This document shows, piece by piece, positions 1-7,528 of a DNA stretch of 47,663 nt. The stretch is from ANME-2 cluster archaeon. GTDB lineage: Archaea; Halobacteriota; Methanosarcinia; Methanosarcinales; Methanocomedenaceae. The translations under genes and the position numbers were made by a program. The notes beneath the pieces are model-generated. The model was not told the DNA's origin and ran no database searches. It worked only from the letters and a program-made list of their open reading frames with translations. The stretch's first letter is position 1, and each line of letters starts with the position of its first letter. The stretch lies in NCBI GenBank assembly GCA_014237145.1, contig JAAXOC010000046.1:1-47663 (forward strand). Reading direction: 5' to 3'.

Positions 1-28
1 GTTACATTAAATGTTGGTATTATCAAAC

Positions 29-113
29 TAACCGCAAATGAACGCGGATAAACGCGGATAAGCTACCTGAAAATCTGTGTTCATCTGTGTTCATCTGTGT
101 TCATCTGTGGTTT
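29..113. repeat. Imperfect inverted repeat with 10-bp tandem units
   Basis: The left arm (from 29, AACCGCAAATGAACGC) is an imperfect reverse complement of the right end (TGTTCATCTGTGGTT, near 99-113). The left side holds AACGCGGATA twice in tandem (41-60). The right side holds TCTGTGTTCA three times (74-103). This resembles the short palindromic interspersed repeats common in archaeal intergenic DNA. No coding function is seen. Confidence 0.6.
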
Positions 114-223
114 AATTAGATTAACCAACACAAATTGTAACGGTCTCAACAAACCGAAAGGTATAATAGTACGTTTATCTGTGGTTTAATTAAATTCACC
201 AACACGAATTGTAACGGTCTCAA
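104..223. repeat. Direct repeat pair of about 46 bp
   Basis: The segment at about 104-149 (TCTGTGGTTTAATT through GTAACGGTCTCAA) recurs at about 178-222 with a few substitutions. The copies are about 74 bp apart in the same orientation. With the inverted repeat just upstream this looks like a partly duplicated intergenic repeat. The rest of 1-400 contains no gene I can support. Confidence 0.6.
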
Positions 224-409
224 AAAATAGATGCAGTTTAGTATATCGTAAAATCGTATGAAAATGCGAAGAGTAATAATTTTTAAAATCGTTACGCGTA
301 AGGTCTGGAGGGTCATATGAACCTATGTCAAGTTTGAGTAAGACTATTGAATCATAGAATAAAGTGTTTGCTCATGAGGTTTATATATAATAAAAAAGGA
401 TGCACCATC

Positions 410-1480
410 ATGCTTTTTGAGCCGATAGAGATAGCAGGATCGCATATCCAAAACAGGTTCGTGCGCTCGGCCACCCATGAATGGCTGGCAGGGGAAGACG
501 GCACACCTACACCAGCCATAGGTGATATGTACGAGGAACTGGCAAAGTACGAAGTCGGGCTCATTATTTCAGGCTATTCTTACGTGAACCCGGCAGGCAA
601 AAGCAGCCAGTGCCAGCAGGGTATCTACGACAACAGGTTCATCGAACCCTACAGGCAGATAACTGAGCGGGTGCATAAATACGGCAGCAAGATAGCACTC
701 CAGATCGTACACGGCGGCAGGCAGGCGCTGGTCACACCCGAATACACACACACACTGGCACCATCGGCAGTTAAGGATTCATCTTCAGGCATAACACCGC
801 AGGCCATGACCGAAGAGCAGATACAGCAGACCATCGAGGATTTTGCCCAAGCTGTGCGCCGGGCACAGGCGGCAGGTTTTGATGCGGTACAGCTTCACGT
901 TGCCCATGGTTTTCTGCTCAGCAGTTTCATCTCACCATACACCAACCAGCGCACTGATAAATGGGGCGGGTCAGTGGATAACCGCGCGCGCATCATTGCA
1001 GATATTATCAGGCGAGCCCGGGATATGGTGGGTGAGGACTTCCCTATCATGGCGAAGATGAACGCCACCGATGGCTTTGGGGACAGGGGACTGGATGCAC
1101 CCGAATGTGTGGATGTGGCCGTAGCACTGGAATCGGCTGGTGTATGTGCAATAGAGGTCAGCGGCGGGATATTTGAGGCAGGGGAAGTGATGTCCGGACC
1201 GGGTATCAATTCGCCAGAGGTGGAGGCGTATTTTAAGGAGTATGCAAGGATGATAAAGCAGAGTGTGGGTATCCCGGTGATGCTGGTAGGGGGACTGCGG
1301 TCGAGAGCGGTGATGGAGGAGATGCTTGCCAGTGGCTGTGCCGATATGGTGTCGCTTTGCAGGCCGCTTATCAGGGAGCCGGACCTGGTGGTGAAGTTCA
1401 GGGAGGGGGCGCAGGAGGCGGAGTGTACTTCGTGTAACAGGTGTTTTGATGAGAGTGGGATCAGGTGTAATTCCAGGTAG
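410..1480 (+). CDS. NADH:flavin oxidoreductase, Old Yellow Enzyme family
   Basis: A 356-residue protein with the FMN-binding TIM-barrel of the Old Yellow Enzyme family. Recognisable parts are LFEPIEIAG and NRFVRSATHE at the N-terminus, QIVHGGRQ, QLHVAHGFLLSSFISPYTNQRTD in mid-protein (HVAHG...NxRxD, the flavin/substrate region) and GGLRS near the C-terminus. It ends in ECTSCNRCFDESGIRC, a cysteine cluster like that binding the 4Fe-4S centre in 2,4-dienoyl-CoA reductase type enzymes. The C-terminal FAD/NADH domain of those long enzymes is absent, so this is the short form and needs an external electron donor. ATG at 410 is chosen because AAGGA lies 9 nt upstream and the family N-terminus starts there; an upstream in-frame start at 347 lacks both. 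The substrate cannot be read from the sequence. Confidence 0.88.
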   Translation: MLFEPIEIAGSHIQNRFVRSATHEWLAGEDGTPTPAIGDMYEELAKYEVGLIISGYSYVNPAGKSSQCQQGIYDNRFIEPYRQITERVHKYGSKIALQIVHGGRQALVTPEYTHTLAPSAVKDSSSGITPQAMTEEQIQQTIEDFAQAVRRAQAAGFDAVQLHVAHGFLLSSFISPYTNQRTDKWGGSVDNRARIIADIIRRARDMVGEDFPIMAKMNATDGFGDRGLDAPECVDVAVALESAGVCAIEVSGGIFEAGEVMSGPGINSPEVEAYFKEYARMIKQSVGIPVMLVGGLRSRAVMEEMLASGCADMVSLCRPLIREPDLVVKFREGAQEAECTSCNRCFDESGIRCNSR

Positions 1481-1764
1481 ATGGGCACCTGAATTCTTAA
1501 GACAGTAATCTATATGCCAGATGAGTATAGTGGTCTTGTCTGACCGCCTGATTCCGGTCAAGCATATGATCCATTTCAAGGGTCATATTTTCCTGACCTC
1601 ATCAAAATAATCGGGTCTTGGAATTACTTTATCAGCAGGGTTGATGCTGCTTGTCTGCCACCAGTAGGTCCTTTTTTTTTAGTAAGTTATTATAAATTAT
1701 TTATCCATATACAAATATAGTACGCAATATATATGTAAATGTTGCGGTGTGTATTTGCATTAAG

Positions 1765-1798
1765 TGGTGCAATAGGGAATTAATTGGATATTGCACCA
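1765..1798. other. Perfect 10-bp inverted repeat between convergent genes; rest of 1481-1936 empty
   Basis: TGGTGCAATA (1765-1774) and TATTGCACCA (1789-1798) are perfect reverse complements with a 14-nt loop. It lies between two convergent genes ending at 1480 and 1937. There is no T-run directly after it, so it is not an obvious terminator. I see no gene in 1481-1936, only AT-rich sequence around 1675-1740. Confidence 0.5.
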
Positions 1799-1936
1799 GT
1801 TATTAGGATATGGTGATACTGTTCCATGATCCAGTTATGTGCCATCAGTCTTCATGACCCTCGATGACCAGCCATGACTATGAAAATGTTATTTCCTGAA
1901 AAAATTCCAGCATTATGTAATTCCATCACTTCGACA

Positions 1937-2383
1937 TCAGTCGTACGACAAACGGGTCTCTTCATCCGCAAGTGTCGGTTGAATGATCTCCTTCCATCGA
2001 GGAGAGTTCCATGTCCCGAGTTTCGTATGCATTTCAAAGTAGTTCTGGGGGATAGGATGCGTCCCGATCACAACGTCAAGTCCATACTTTGCCTGGATAA
2101 AGTCACGAAAGTTGGTCACACGAGGGCATGGAGGATATCCGACGATCAGTCCTGTGGCGAGGTGTATCACTTCTGCTCCGTTCTTCTTCATCTCCTCCGG
2201 AGCGTATTCGATATTTCCACCAGGACAGCCACCACACGCAGTATATCCGACCAGTTTCACTTCTTTATCGTTATAAATGCTGAATGCACCTTCCCGGTTA
2301 TGGAGCGCCCTCAGACATTTACCTCCGGCACACACATGGTAGCGGTCACATATAATTATCCCAATCCGGATTTCATCACTCAT
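1937..2383 (-). CDS. CGGC domain-containing protein, probably metal-binding
   Basis: A 148-residue protein of the CGGC family. Two cysteine-rich motifs are visible: CDRYHVCAGGKC near the N-terminus and YTACGGCPGGN in the middle, with a further cysteine in GYPPCPR. Known family members are small archaeal and anaerobe proteins presumed to bind metal or an Fe-S cluster; no reaction is established. The start at 2383 is chosen because GGAG sits about 8 nt upstream and the conserved N-terminus MSDEIRIGIIICDRY begins there. The reading frame is open for another 28 codons upstream but that part has no ribosome binding site or family similarity. It is convergent with the flavin reductase. Confidence 0.75.
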   Translation of the reverse strand: MSDEIRIGIIICDRYHVCAGGKCLRALHNREGAFSIYNDKEVKLVGYTACGGCPGGNIEYAPEEMKKNGAEVIHLATGLIVGYPPCPRVTNFRDFIQAKYGLDVVIGTHPIPQNYFEMHTKLGTWNSPRWKEIIQPTLADEETRLSYD

Positions 2384-2793
2384 TTTACGTTCTCCGTATC
2401 TTTTAATTTTTGATACGGGTTCATATGGATTGTGGTTAATAAATGCTTTTTGGACATAATCTTTCACCCCGGACCCTCTTCCCTCCTAAACCCAAAAATT
2501 CGGCTTCAAGAGATATGTTTCAAATTATTTTGAGAAGGGGGATGCCCCTGTAGGTGGGTGCACTCCAAACTGTCCCTACACTATTAGTCCTTGGAGAAAA
2601 GGATAATTTAGTAGGCCATCCAGAAAAATCCAGATAACTTGACCGGAACATCCCCTATATCCAAATCAACGTGCTCAATACCGGGCATGCAATAGGTGTT
2701 GAATAGCCTTCAAGTCAATGTTCTTATCTACGAATTCTTCGAGGAGCTTTACATGAAATAATTAAATATGAACCGGGATATTTCTATTATACC

Positions 2794-3564
2794 ATGTTTC
2801 AAGTGATAATTACACCAGCAGCAGGAAAAAGGCTTATTGCCAAGGCAATTACTCAACATGCAGATGTGAAGAAAGCTCTTTCTTCGGGTACGGTGGTGAT
2901 TATTGCCGGTACAACAAACGGCTATGTTGCTGAGGAAATATTGAAACTTACTGATGAAAATGATGGCTTTATACGAAGACGGTTTTTCCGAGGAATTACA
3001 TTACCTCCCAATATTCTAACAACTGACAGCGGAAGGCTTTCAGATGAATCAGAGTTTCCAGGTGATGTAGTTCTCGTTAATGGAAAATGGCAGAAGGGTA
3101 AGACCGTCTTTGATGTTATCGACGATTTGAAAGAAGGAGATGTTATTTTAAAAGGCGCTAATTCTGTTGACCTGAAGGAAAAGAAAGCCGCCATTCTTAT
3201 TGGTCACCCGAAAGGTGGTACTATCGCTATATCGATGCAGGCTGTTATTGGAAGGCGTGTACGCCTTATTGTTCCTGTTGGTCTTGAAAAGCGTGTCACT
3301 GGAAATCTTGATGAATTAGCAAAAAGGTTGAATGCTCCTGGTTCTACCGGACCAAGACTGTATCCGGTACTTGGTGAAATATTTACAGAACTTGAGGCAG
3401 TCTCCCTTCTCTATGGAGCAAATGCGGAACTTATTGCAGGAGGAGGTGTTTGCGGAGCAGAGGGGGCTGTCTGGCTCGCTATTGACGGGCAACCTGATAA
3501 ACTTAAATCGATCAAAGGCATAATCGATTCGATTCAAAATGAGCCTGCTTTTACACTTCAGTAG
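2794..3564 (+). CDS. Conserved hypothetical protein, 256 aa
   Basis: I do not recognise this family. It has no signal peptide, membrane segment or cysteine cluster. Visible features are an N-terminal alpha/beta stretch ([19 protein letters not shown], then [19 protein letters not shown]), a central glycine-rich segment ([14 protein letters not shown]), a strand [10 protein letters not shown], and a well-kept C-terminal motif [19 protein letters not shown] followed by an AGGGVCG turn. The pattern looks like a cytosolic alpha/beta enzyme, possibly binding a phosphate-containing ligand, but that is only an impression. No Shine-Dalgarno is obvious before the ATG, so the message may be leaderless. 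It stands alone between the CGGC gene and a mobile-element region. Confidence 0.75.
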   Translation: MFQVIITPAAGKRLIAKAITQHADVKKALSSGTVVIIAGTTNGYVAEEILKLTDENDGFIRRRFFRGITLPPNILTTDSGRLSDESEFPGDVVLVNGKWQKGKTVFDVIDDLKEGDVILKGANSVDLKEKKAAILIGHPKGGTIAISMQAVIGRRVRLIVPVGLEKRVTGNLDELAKRLNAPGSTGPRLYPVLGEIFTELEAVSLLYGANAELIAGGGVCGAEGAVWLAIDGQPDKLKSIKGIIDSIQNEPAFTLQ

Positions 3565-3740
3565 GTAATAGATAATGTCCAGCTTAATTATATCAAAACT
3601 GAGTAATTCAAAGGATAGTGGGGAACTTGATATTCATAATTATACCCCGCAGCTCTGCTGTGGTTGGGTGTGACGTCTGCGTGCCTTGAAGCATAAAAGA
3701 GAAAGATAAATAAACAGGACATTGGAGGTTAAAAAAAATC

Positions 3741-4445
3741 ATGTCCCATTGCGGGTTAAAATCCCCCCACCTGGGTCTGCTCCCGGATGAAGAGAACCGG
3801 AAGTGCGGTATTGTGAGGTGCTGTGCGGCGTTCCCTAGTATCGGCAACCAAAGCCCGAAGCGCAAGCGAACGCAAGGTGGCCTTAGCGATTGGCGACATT
3901 CCCGCCGCAAATGGAAGCCTGAGCAGAAAATAATCGCTGGGGTGGTTATCGTTGGGATGGTTGTGAATGCTCTTTTGTGTGACCGAGGGAGGTCTCATGC
4001 TGTCCTGCCCGAAATTGAATTTACATCCTACACGTTTCAGGATAAATGAACTCAAAGGAAGGAGAACAGGTAGGCGAGGTATAACCGAATGGGAAAGCCA
4101 GACCAATGCAGTATGAGAAGTCGGACGAACTCATAGTAGCCATGATGGTCAAGCTGATGATATACCGAACCTGTGCCGCAGGGTGCAGGGGGCGACGGTA
4201 TGAGGAGAAAACTTGACTTAACGAAAATCCTTCCTACGGTCGGATTTTCTATGCCTTCATTCCTATGGAATGCTGGTAGCGAAGGGGTTCTGAAGAAGCG
4301 GTTTGAGGAACTGGACGGATATGTCAGAGCACGATTACGAAGTTTTCGGGTGAAGAAACGCACCTGGAAGGTCATTCTGTACACGCTCCCGAAACCCGAA
4401 CTTGAGAGAATGGATCTGGTTTCACTTAGTTCATTACTTAAATAG
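3741..4445 (+). pseudogene. Group II intron remnant with truncated reverse transcriptase/maturase
   Basis: The segment ending at 4445 encodes about 80 residues (4200-4445) whose core, ELDGYVRARLRSFRVKKR followed by YTLPKPELERMDLVSL, reads like the X/maturase (GIIM) end of a group II intron-encoded protein. The reverse transcriptase domains with YADD are missing. The structured, stop-rich DNA upstream (3741-4200) resembles an intron ribozyme body. I could not identify domain V or the 5' GUGYG end with confidence, so boundaries are approximate. It is directly followed by the IS110 element, which probably inserted in or next to it. The 102-residue open frame inside (3741-4049) is probably not a gene. 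Confidence 0.5.
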
Positions 4446-4514
4446 TCCATCTCCTGCAACGGGATAGTCCAAACGAAAGCCGCTTACGGGAAATCTCGTA
4501 TATAGGATAAGTGC

Positions 4515-4755
4515 ACCCACTGCTTATATTGGGTGTTTCAACATATTTGTTGAACGTAGGCTGAGAGCGGTAGGCTACAAATCTTACGGCATTGTCCGGC
4601 AAACACAGACTACCACCCTCGCTCCTACGACCCTCCGGCAATTTAACATGTTACAGCCCTGATTTAACAGGTGTCTGGCTATTGGCCACGAGATTACGGT
4701 TCGTAGAGAGTAAAGGGATATTTGGTCCTCAGCCTATTAAACAATTTCGGGCTGA
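4515..4755 (+). ncRNA. Candidate IS110 bridge RNA
   Basis: The non-coding left end of this IS110 element contains stable hairpins: CACCCA...TGGGTG (about 4513-4534), CAACA...TGTTG just after it, and further complementary G-rich and C-rich stretches around 4560-4640. In the IS110 group the 5' non-coding end is known to specify a structured bridge RNA of roughly 180 nt whose loops pair with target and donor DNA. The position and folding here fit that role. The identity of the target- and donor-binding loops is not resolved by eye. Confidence 0.45.
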
Positions 4756-4759
4756 AAAT

Positions 4760-5956
4760 ATGTATTTGAACATTGGAATAGACATCGCCAAAAATGTGCA
4801 TGAAGTATGCTTTGTAGATGAGAACGGTAAACAGATCGGGAATTTCATGAAGCTTAAAAATTCCAGGAAAAGCCTAGATAAATTCAGGAATAAGATCGAA
4901 TCCATCTCAAAAGAGCTAAATGCAAAACCAAGAATCGGGATTGAAGCCACAGGAATATACTGGTATTCACTATACAGTGAACTGTCCAAGTATTACGAAA
5001 TACAAGTCTACAATCCATCTCAAATCAGTGGATTTAGATCTGTGAATATCAGAGTTTCCCACAACGACAAGATTGATTCGAGGACTATTGCAAATATGCT
5101 CCGATTTGGAGAAGCTCCAAAAACCGATTATAGCGATAAGCAAATACTCGAGATGCGTGAATACTGCAGGTTCCATTTTAAATTGATAACTATAAAAACA
5201 AACTTAAAGAAACGGTTTAGACGGAATCTGCATTTGATATTTCCAGGCTATGATATGGTTTTTAAAAATGTGTTCACAAAAACATCGAGAGGAATACTTG
5301 TTCAATCTCCTACACCTGATGACATACTTGACATGGGTACGGAAAAACTTCGTGATTTGATGAAGGATCTAAGCAGAAACCACATTAATCCAGACAAAGC
5401 AAATGAACTGATGGAAAAAGCAAGAGACACAATCCCCTCCGAGATAATAAAAGAATCTGCACTTTTCGAACTTCAGATGTTACTTTATCTAATAGAAACT
5501 CTGGAAAAACAGATTGAAGAGGTGGAATCTAAAATATTAATTATTTGGGACTCTGTGAAAGACCGGTATTACACACAAACAATTACTGGGATTGGAGATA
5601 TCAGAGTTGCAACAATCTGTGCTGAGATTGGAAACTTTGATCATTTCAGTCATCCGGACAAGATTCTCGCATTCGCTGGTCTGGATCCTAAAGTGACACA
5701 ATCTGGAAACAAGGAAATTGTTCGTGGACCAAATAAGAGAGGTTCAAAGATGTTGAGATGGGCATTGGGCTGGGCCGCAGAGGAAGCTAAAAGGAATAAT
5801 CCTGTTATAGGTTCATTTTTTCAGAAAAAGCTGGATGAAGGAAAGCACTACAATACTGCAAGATGTGCTACAGCTAAGAAACTTGTTAGAATTATCTGGT
5901 CGGTTGAGAATAATAAAAAACCATTCCAGATTCCACCCAACTATCTATCTTCTTAA
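4760..5956 (+). CDS. IS110-family transposase (DEDD recombinase)
   Basis: A 398-residue IS110 transposase. The N-terminal RuvC-like DEDD domain shows NIGIDIAKNVHEVCFVD (first Asp), GIEATGIYWYSLY (Glu), and HNDKIDSRTIANML (D...DxR, last acidic pair). A coiled region follows, then the C-terminal Transposase_20 domain with TITGIGDIRVATICAEIG, FAGLDPKVTQSG and RGPNKRGSKMLRWAL, which carries the serine nucleophile region. It is full length for the family with no internal stop, so the element may be active. ATG at 4760 is chosen because the family begins MYLNIGID; an open frame extends 56 codons upstream through the structured leader and is unlikely to be translated. Confidence 0.92.
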   Translation: MYLNIGIDIAKNVHEVCFVDENGKQIGNFMKLKNSRKSLDKFRNKIESISKELNAKPRIGIEATGIYWYSLYSELSKYYEIQVYNPSQISGFRSVNIRVSHNDKIDSRTIANMLRFGEAPKTDYSDKQILEMREYCRFHFKLITIKTNLKKRFRRNLHLIFPGYDMVFKNVFTKTSRGILVQSPTPDDILDMGTEKLRDLMKDLSRNHINPDKANELMEKARDTIPSEIIKESALFELQMLLYLIETLEKQIEEVESKILIIWDSVKDRYYTQTITGIGDIRVATICAEIGNFDHFSHPDKILAFAGLDPKVTQSGNKEIVRGPNKRGSKMLRWALGWAAEEAKRNNPVIGSFFQKKLDEGKHYNTARCATAKKLVRIIWSVENNKKPFQIPPNYLSS

Positions 5957-6168
5957 GTGAAAATACAAGCCAAAAATGATACCACCATAGTGGATTGTCA
6001 CTCGTAGATATGTAAGTAGACTGAGCATTAAAGGAGGGGCAGTGAAATGTCCCACGGTATAATAGGAGTTGACCCATAATAACGGTTGAAATCTATTATT
6101 TATATAGCAGTAGCTATATATAAATGGAATACGCGCAACATCCTTTTCATCGTATATCTCGCCTATCG

Positions 6169-6280
6169 CCGCCCTGCCTTACGATATATTTGCAGACAGG
6201 CAACAAAATGCTTGCGGCGTAGCGTACCCGAAGGGCGCAAGCTTTTTGATTGCCTGACTGCCTCAAATGAGGCAGGGCGG
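6169..6280. repeat. Nested three-level palindrome
   Basis: Three concentric inverted repeats: outer CCGCCCTGCCT (6169-6179) with AGGCAGGGCGG (6270-6280), middle CAGACAGGCAA (6193-6203) with its partner at 6250-6260 (one mismatch), inner GCTTGCG (6210-6216) with CGCAAGC (6236-6242). It is GC-rich in AT-rich surroundings and is not part of a gene. Confidence 0.65.
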
Positions 6281-6283
6281 AGG

Positions 6284-6985
6284 TAGATAACGAAAATTGA
6301 GTGACAATACAACAATTCCCTTTTCATCGGAATTGAGCCAGGAGCTGTCCTGCCTTCATCTGAGATTTAGTTAATCTGTACAGTATTTTGAAGATGTTGG
6401 GGTTAAATATCATATATTGGTGAGAAATAGTTATACTGTGCGGGAGATAATCTTATATAACATGTCTGTTCGCTGGTGTGGGACAATTCAGCATTCTGAT
6501 CGAGTAACAGGGCTCCACCAAGCAGAGTAAAACCCATCACCAACAGAGAAGAAGTAAATTTTTGGTTTCAGTCTATTTGCAGGCTTGTCGATCTTGTTGA
6601 TAGCAGTGCAGTTATTGCGTAAAAAGGAATAGATTGGGCTAGAACCCAATGGTGGAGATGGATAAGATCCAAAGTCCTGTTGTCTGGTCAGGGACGGGTG
6701 CTGGTGGATAAGAAGGGGATTGGAGTGCACTCCTTCCAGCGGAGAAGGTAGTCTGGAATTGTGAGGGAGATCGCGAAGAAGATAGGGGAGAAGCGCGGGT
6801 GATTGGAATTGTTATCCTGCCTTGTGCAGTGATCTATAGCCCAGGACCTGGAGAAAATTCTATACATTCGAATACATATAATTAATTTCTTAATATTTTT
6901 TCCCATATTTTTAACACAATATTTTAAATTGGTAATTTTTATATATTTCCATTGAAAAAACAGAAAAATTCATGCATGATCAATT
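6284..6985. other. Non-coding stretch with a relic of a surface-protein gene
   Basis: Apart from the PGF-CTERM remnant at about 6535-6632, no reading frame here has recognisable protein similarity. The part at 6640-6850 is less AT-rich and could be more decayed coding sequence, but I cannot assign it. The final 120 bases are very AT-rich and lead into the promoter of the next gene. Confidence 0.5.
6535..6632 (+). pseudogene. Relic of a PGF-CTERM sorting tail
   Basis: Codons 6564-6629 followed by TAG read GFSLFAGLSILLIAVQLLRKKE, almost identical at DNA level to the C-terminus of the large protease gene at about 12110-12169. Upstream, 6535-6563 still resembles the protease PTEKKG linker but has an in-frame TAA at 6555 and small indels. 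It is a fragment of a duplicated or recombined surface-protein gene: a membrane-anchor tail without a protein in front. Confidence 0.7.
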
Positions 6986-6998
6986 AATAATATATAAA
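6986..6998 (+). promoter_or_regulatory. TATA box of the lipoprotein-protease operon
   Basis: AATAATATATAAAT is a good archaeal TATA box. Transcription would start about 25 bp downstream, near 7018, leaving a short leader with GGAGGGAG before the ATG at 7037. This supports 7037 rather than 6998 as the start codon. Confidence 0.5.
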
Positions 6999-7036
6999 TG
7001 GCATTTTCAACTGGAGGGAGGGAGATTATAAGAGCT

Positions 7037-7510
7037 ATGTCTAAAATCATATGTTTAAGTCTTATTACATGCTTAATTACGATGATAATCAGCGGATGCA
7101 TCGATGAGGGAGAAAATGCCAATGGCATAGATCAAAATATCACACCATTTTTCACTCCAGAACAACCAGACTCCTATGCTCCACCAGCCCCAAAACAATT
7201 GTTTATTTACCCAAATTCCAGCGAGACCTTTCAATTCTGGGGTTATAACATGACGGTCTCTTATTTATCTGCATTCCCTCATGTGGTTGAAGTTACAATA
7301 GGCGGGGTCACAGAGACCATTGAGATCAACCGCAGCACCCCGTGTCTGGGAAGTCACTGCGGCTATTATGCCGTAAAAGATGACATCGATTATTCTCTAA
7401 AACCTGTGGTCTGGAGATATAATGAGGTGGATGAGAAGATCTGGTCCTTTGAGACCTGGAATGCCAGTGAATTGTATTTTGAAGCTCATATTAAAAGTAT
7501 AAAAAGATAG
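7037..7510 (+). CDS. Secreted lipoprotein of unknown function
   Basis: A 157-residue protein with a lipoprotein signal: basic MSKII, a hydrophobic stretch, and lipobox-like IISGC at residues 16-20, after which a mature Cys would be lipidated and tethered to the outer face of the membrane. The mature part is acidic then proline-rich (FTPEQPDSYAPPAPKQ) and ends in a beta-rich domain with two cysteines in CLGSHCGYYAVKDD. I recognise no family. It sits 18 bp upstream of the large metalloprotease and probably shares its transcript, so it may be an accessory surface protein. ATG at 7037 is preferred because the TATA box would place the start of transcription downstream of the alternative ATG at 6998. 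Confidence 0.75.
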   Translation: MSKIICLSLITCLITMIISGCIDEGENANGIDQNITPFFTPEQPDSYAPPAPKQLFIYPNSSETFQFWGYNMTVSYLSAFPHVVEVTIGGVTETIEINRSTPCLGSHCGYYAVKDDIDYSLKPVVWRYNEVDEKIWSFETWNASELYFEAHIKSIKR

Positions 7511-7528
7511 GTTAGGGAGTAAGAGGTT

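Larger units (their letters stand above)
4500..6070 (+). mobile_element. IS110-family insertion sequence
   Basis: A transposase gene (4760-5956) with a structured non-coding leader of about 250 bp and a short tail of about 110 bp. IS110 elements lack terminal inverted repeats and usually make no target duplication, so the ends cannot be fixed from this sequence alone. The left end is taken as just before the leader hairpins, the right end as before the AT-rich sequence at 6070. Confidence 0.5.

Noticed and set aside
3741-4049. 102-residue open frame as a protein gene
   Set aside because: Lies in what looks like intron ribozyme sequence and has no protein-like pattern.
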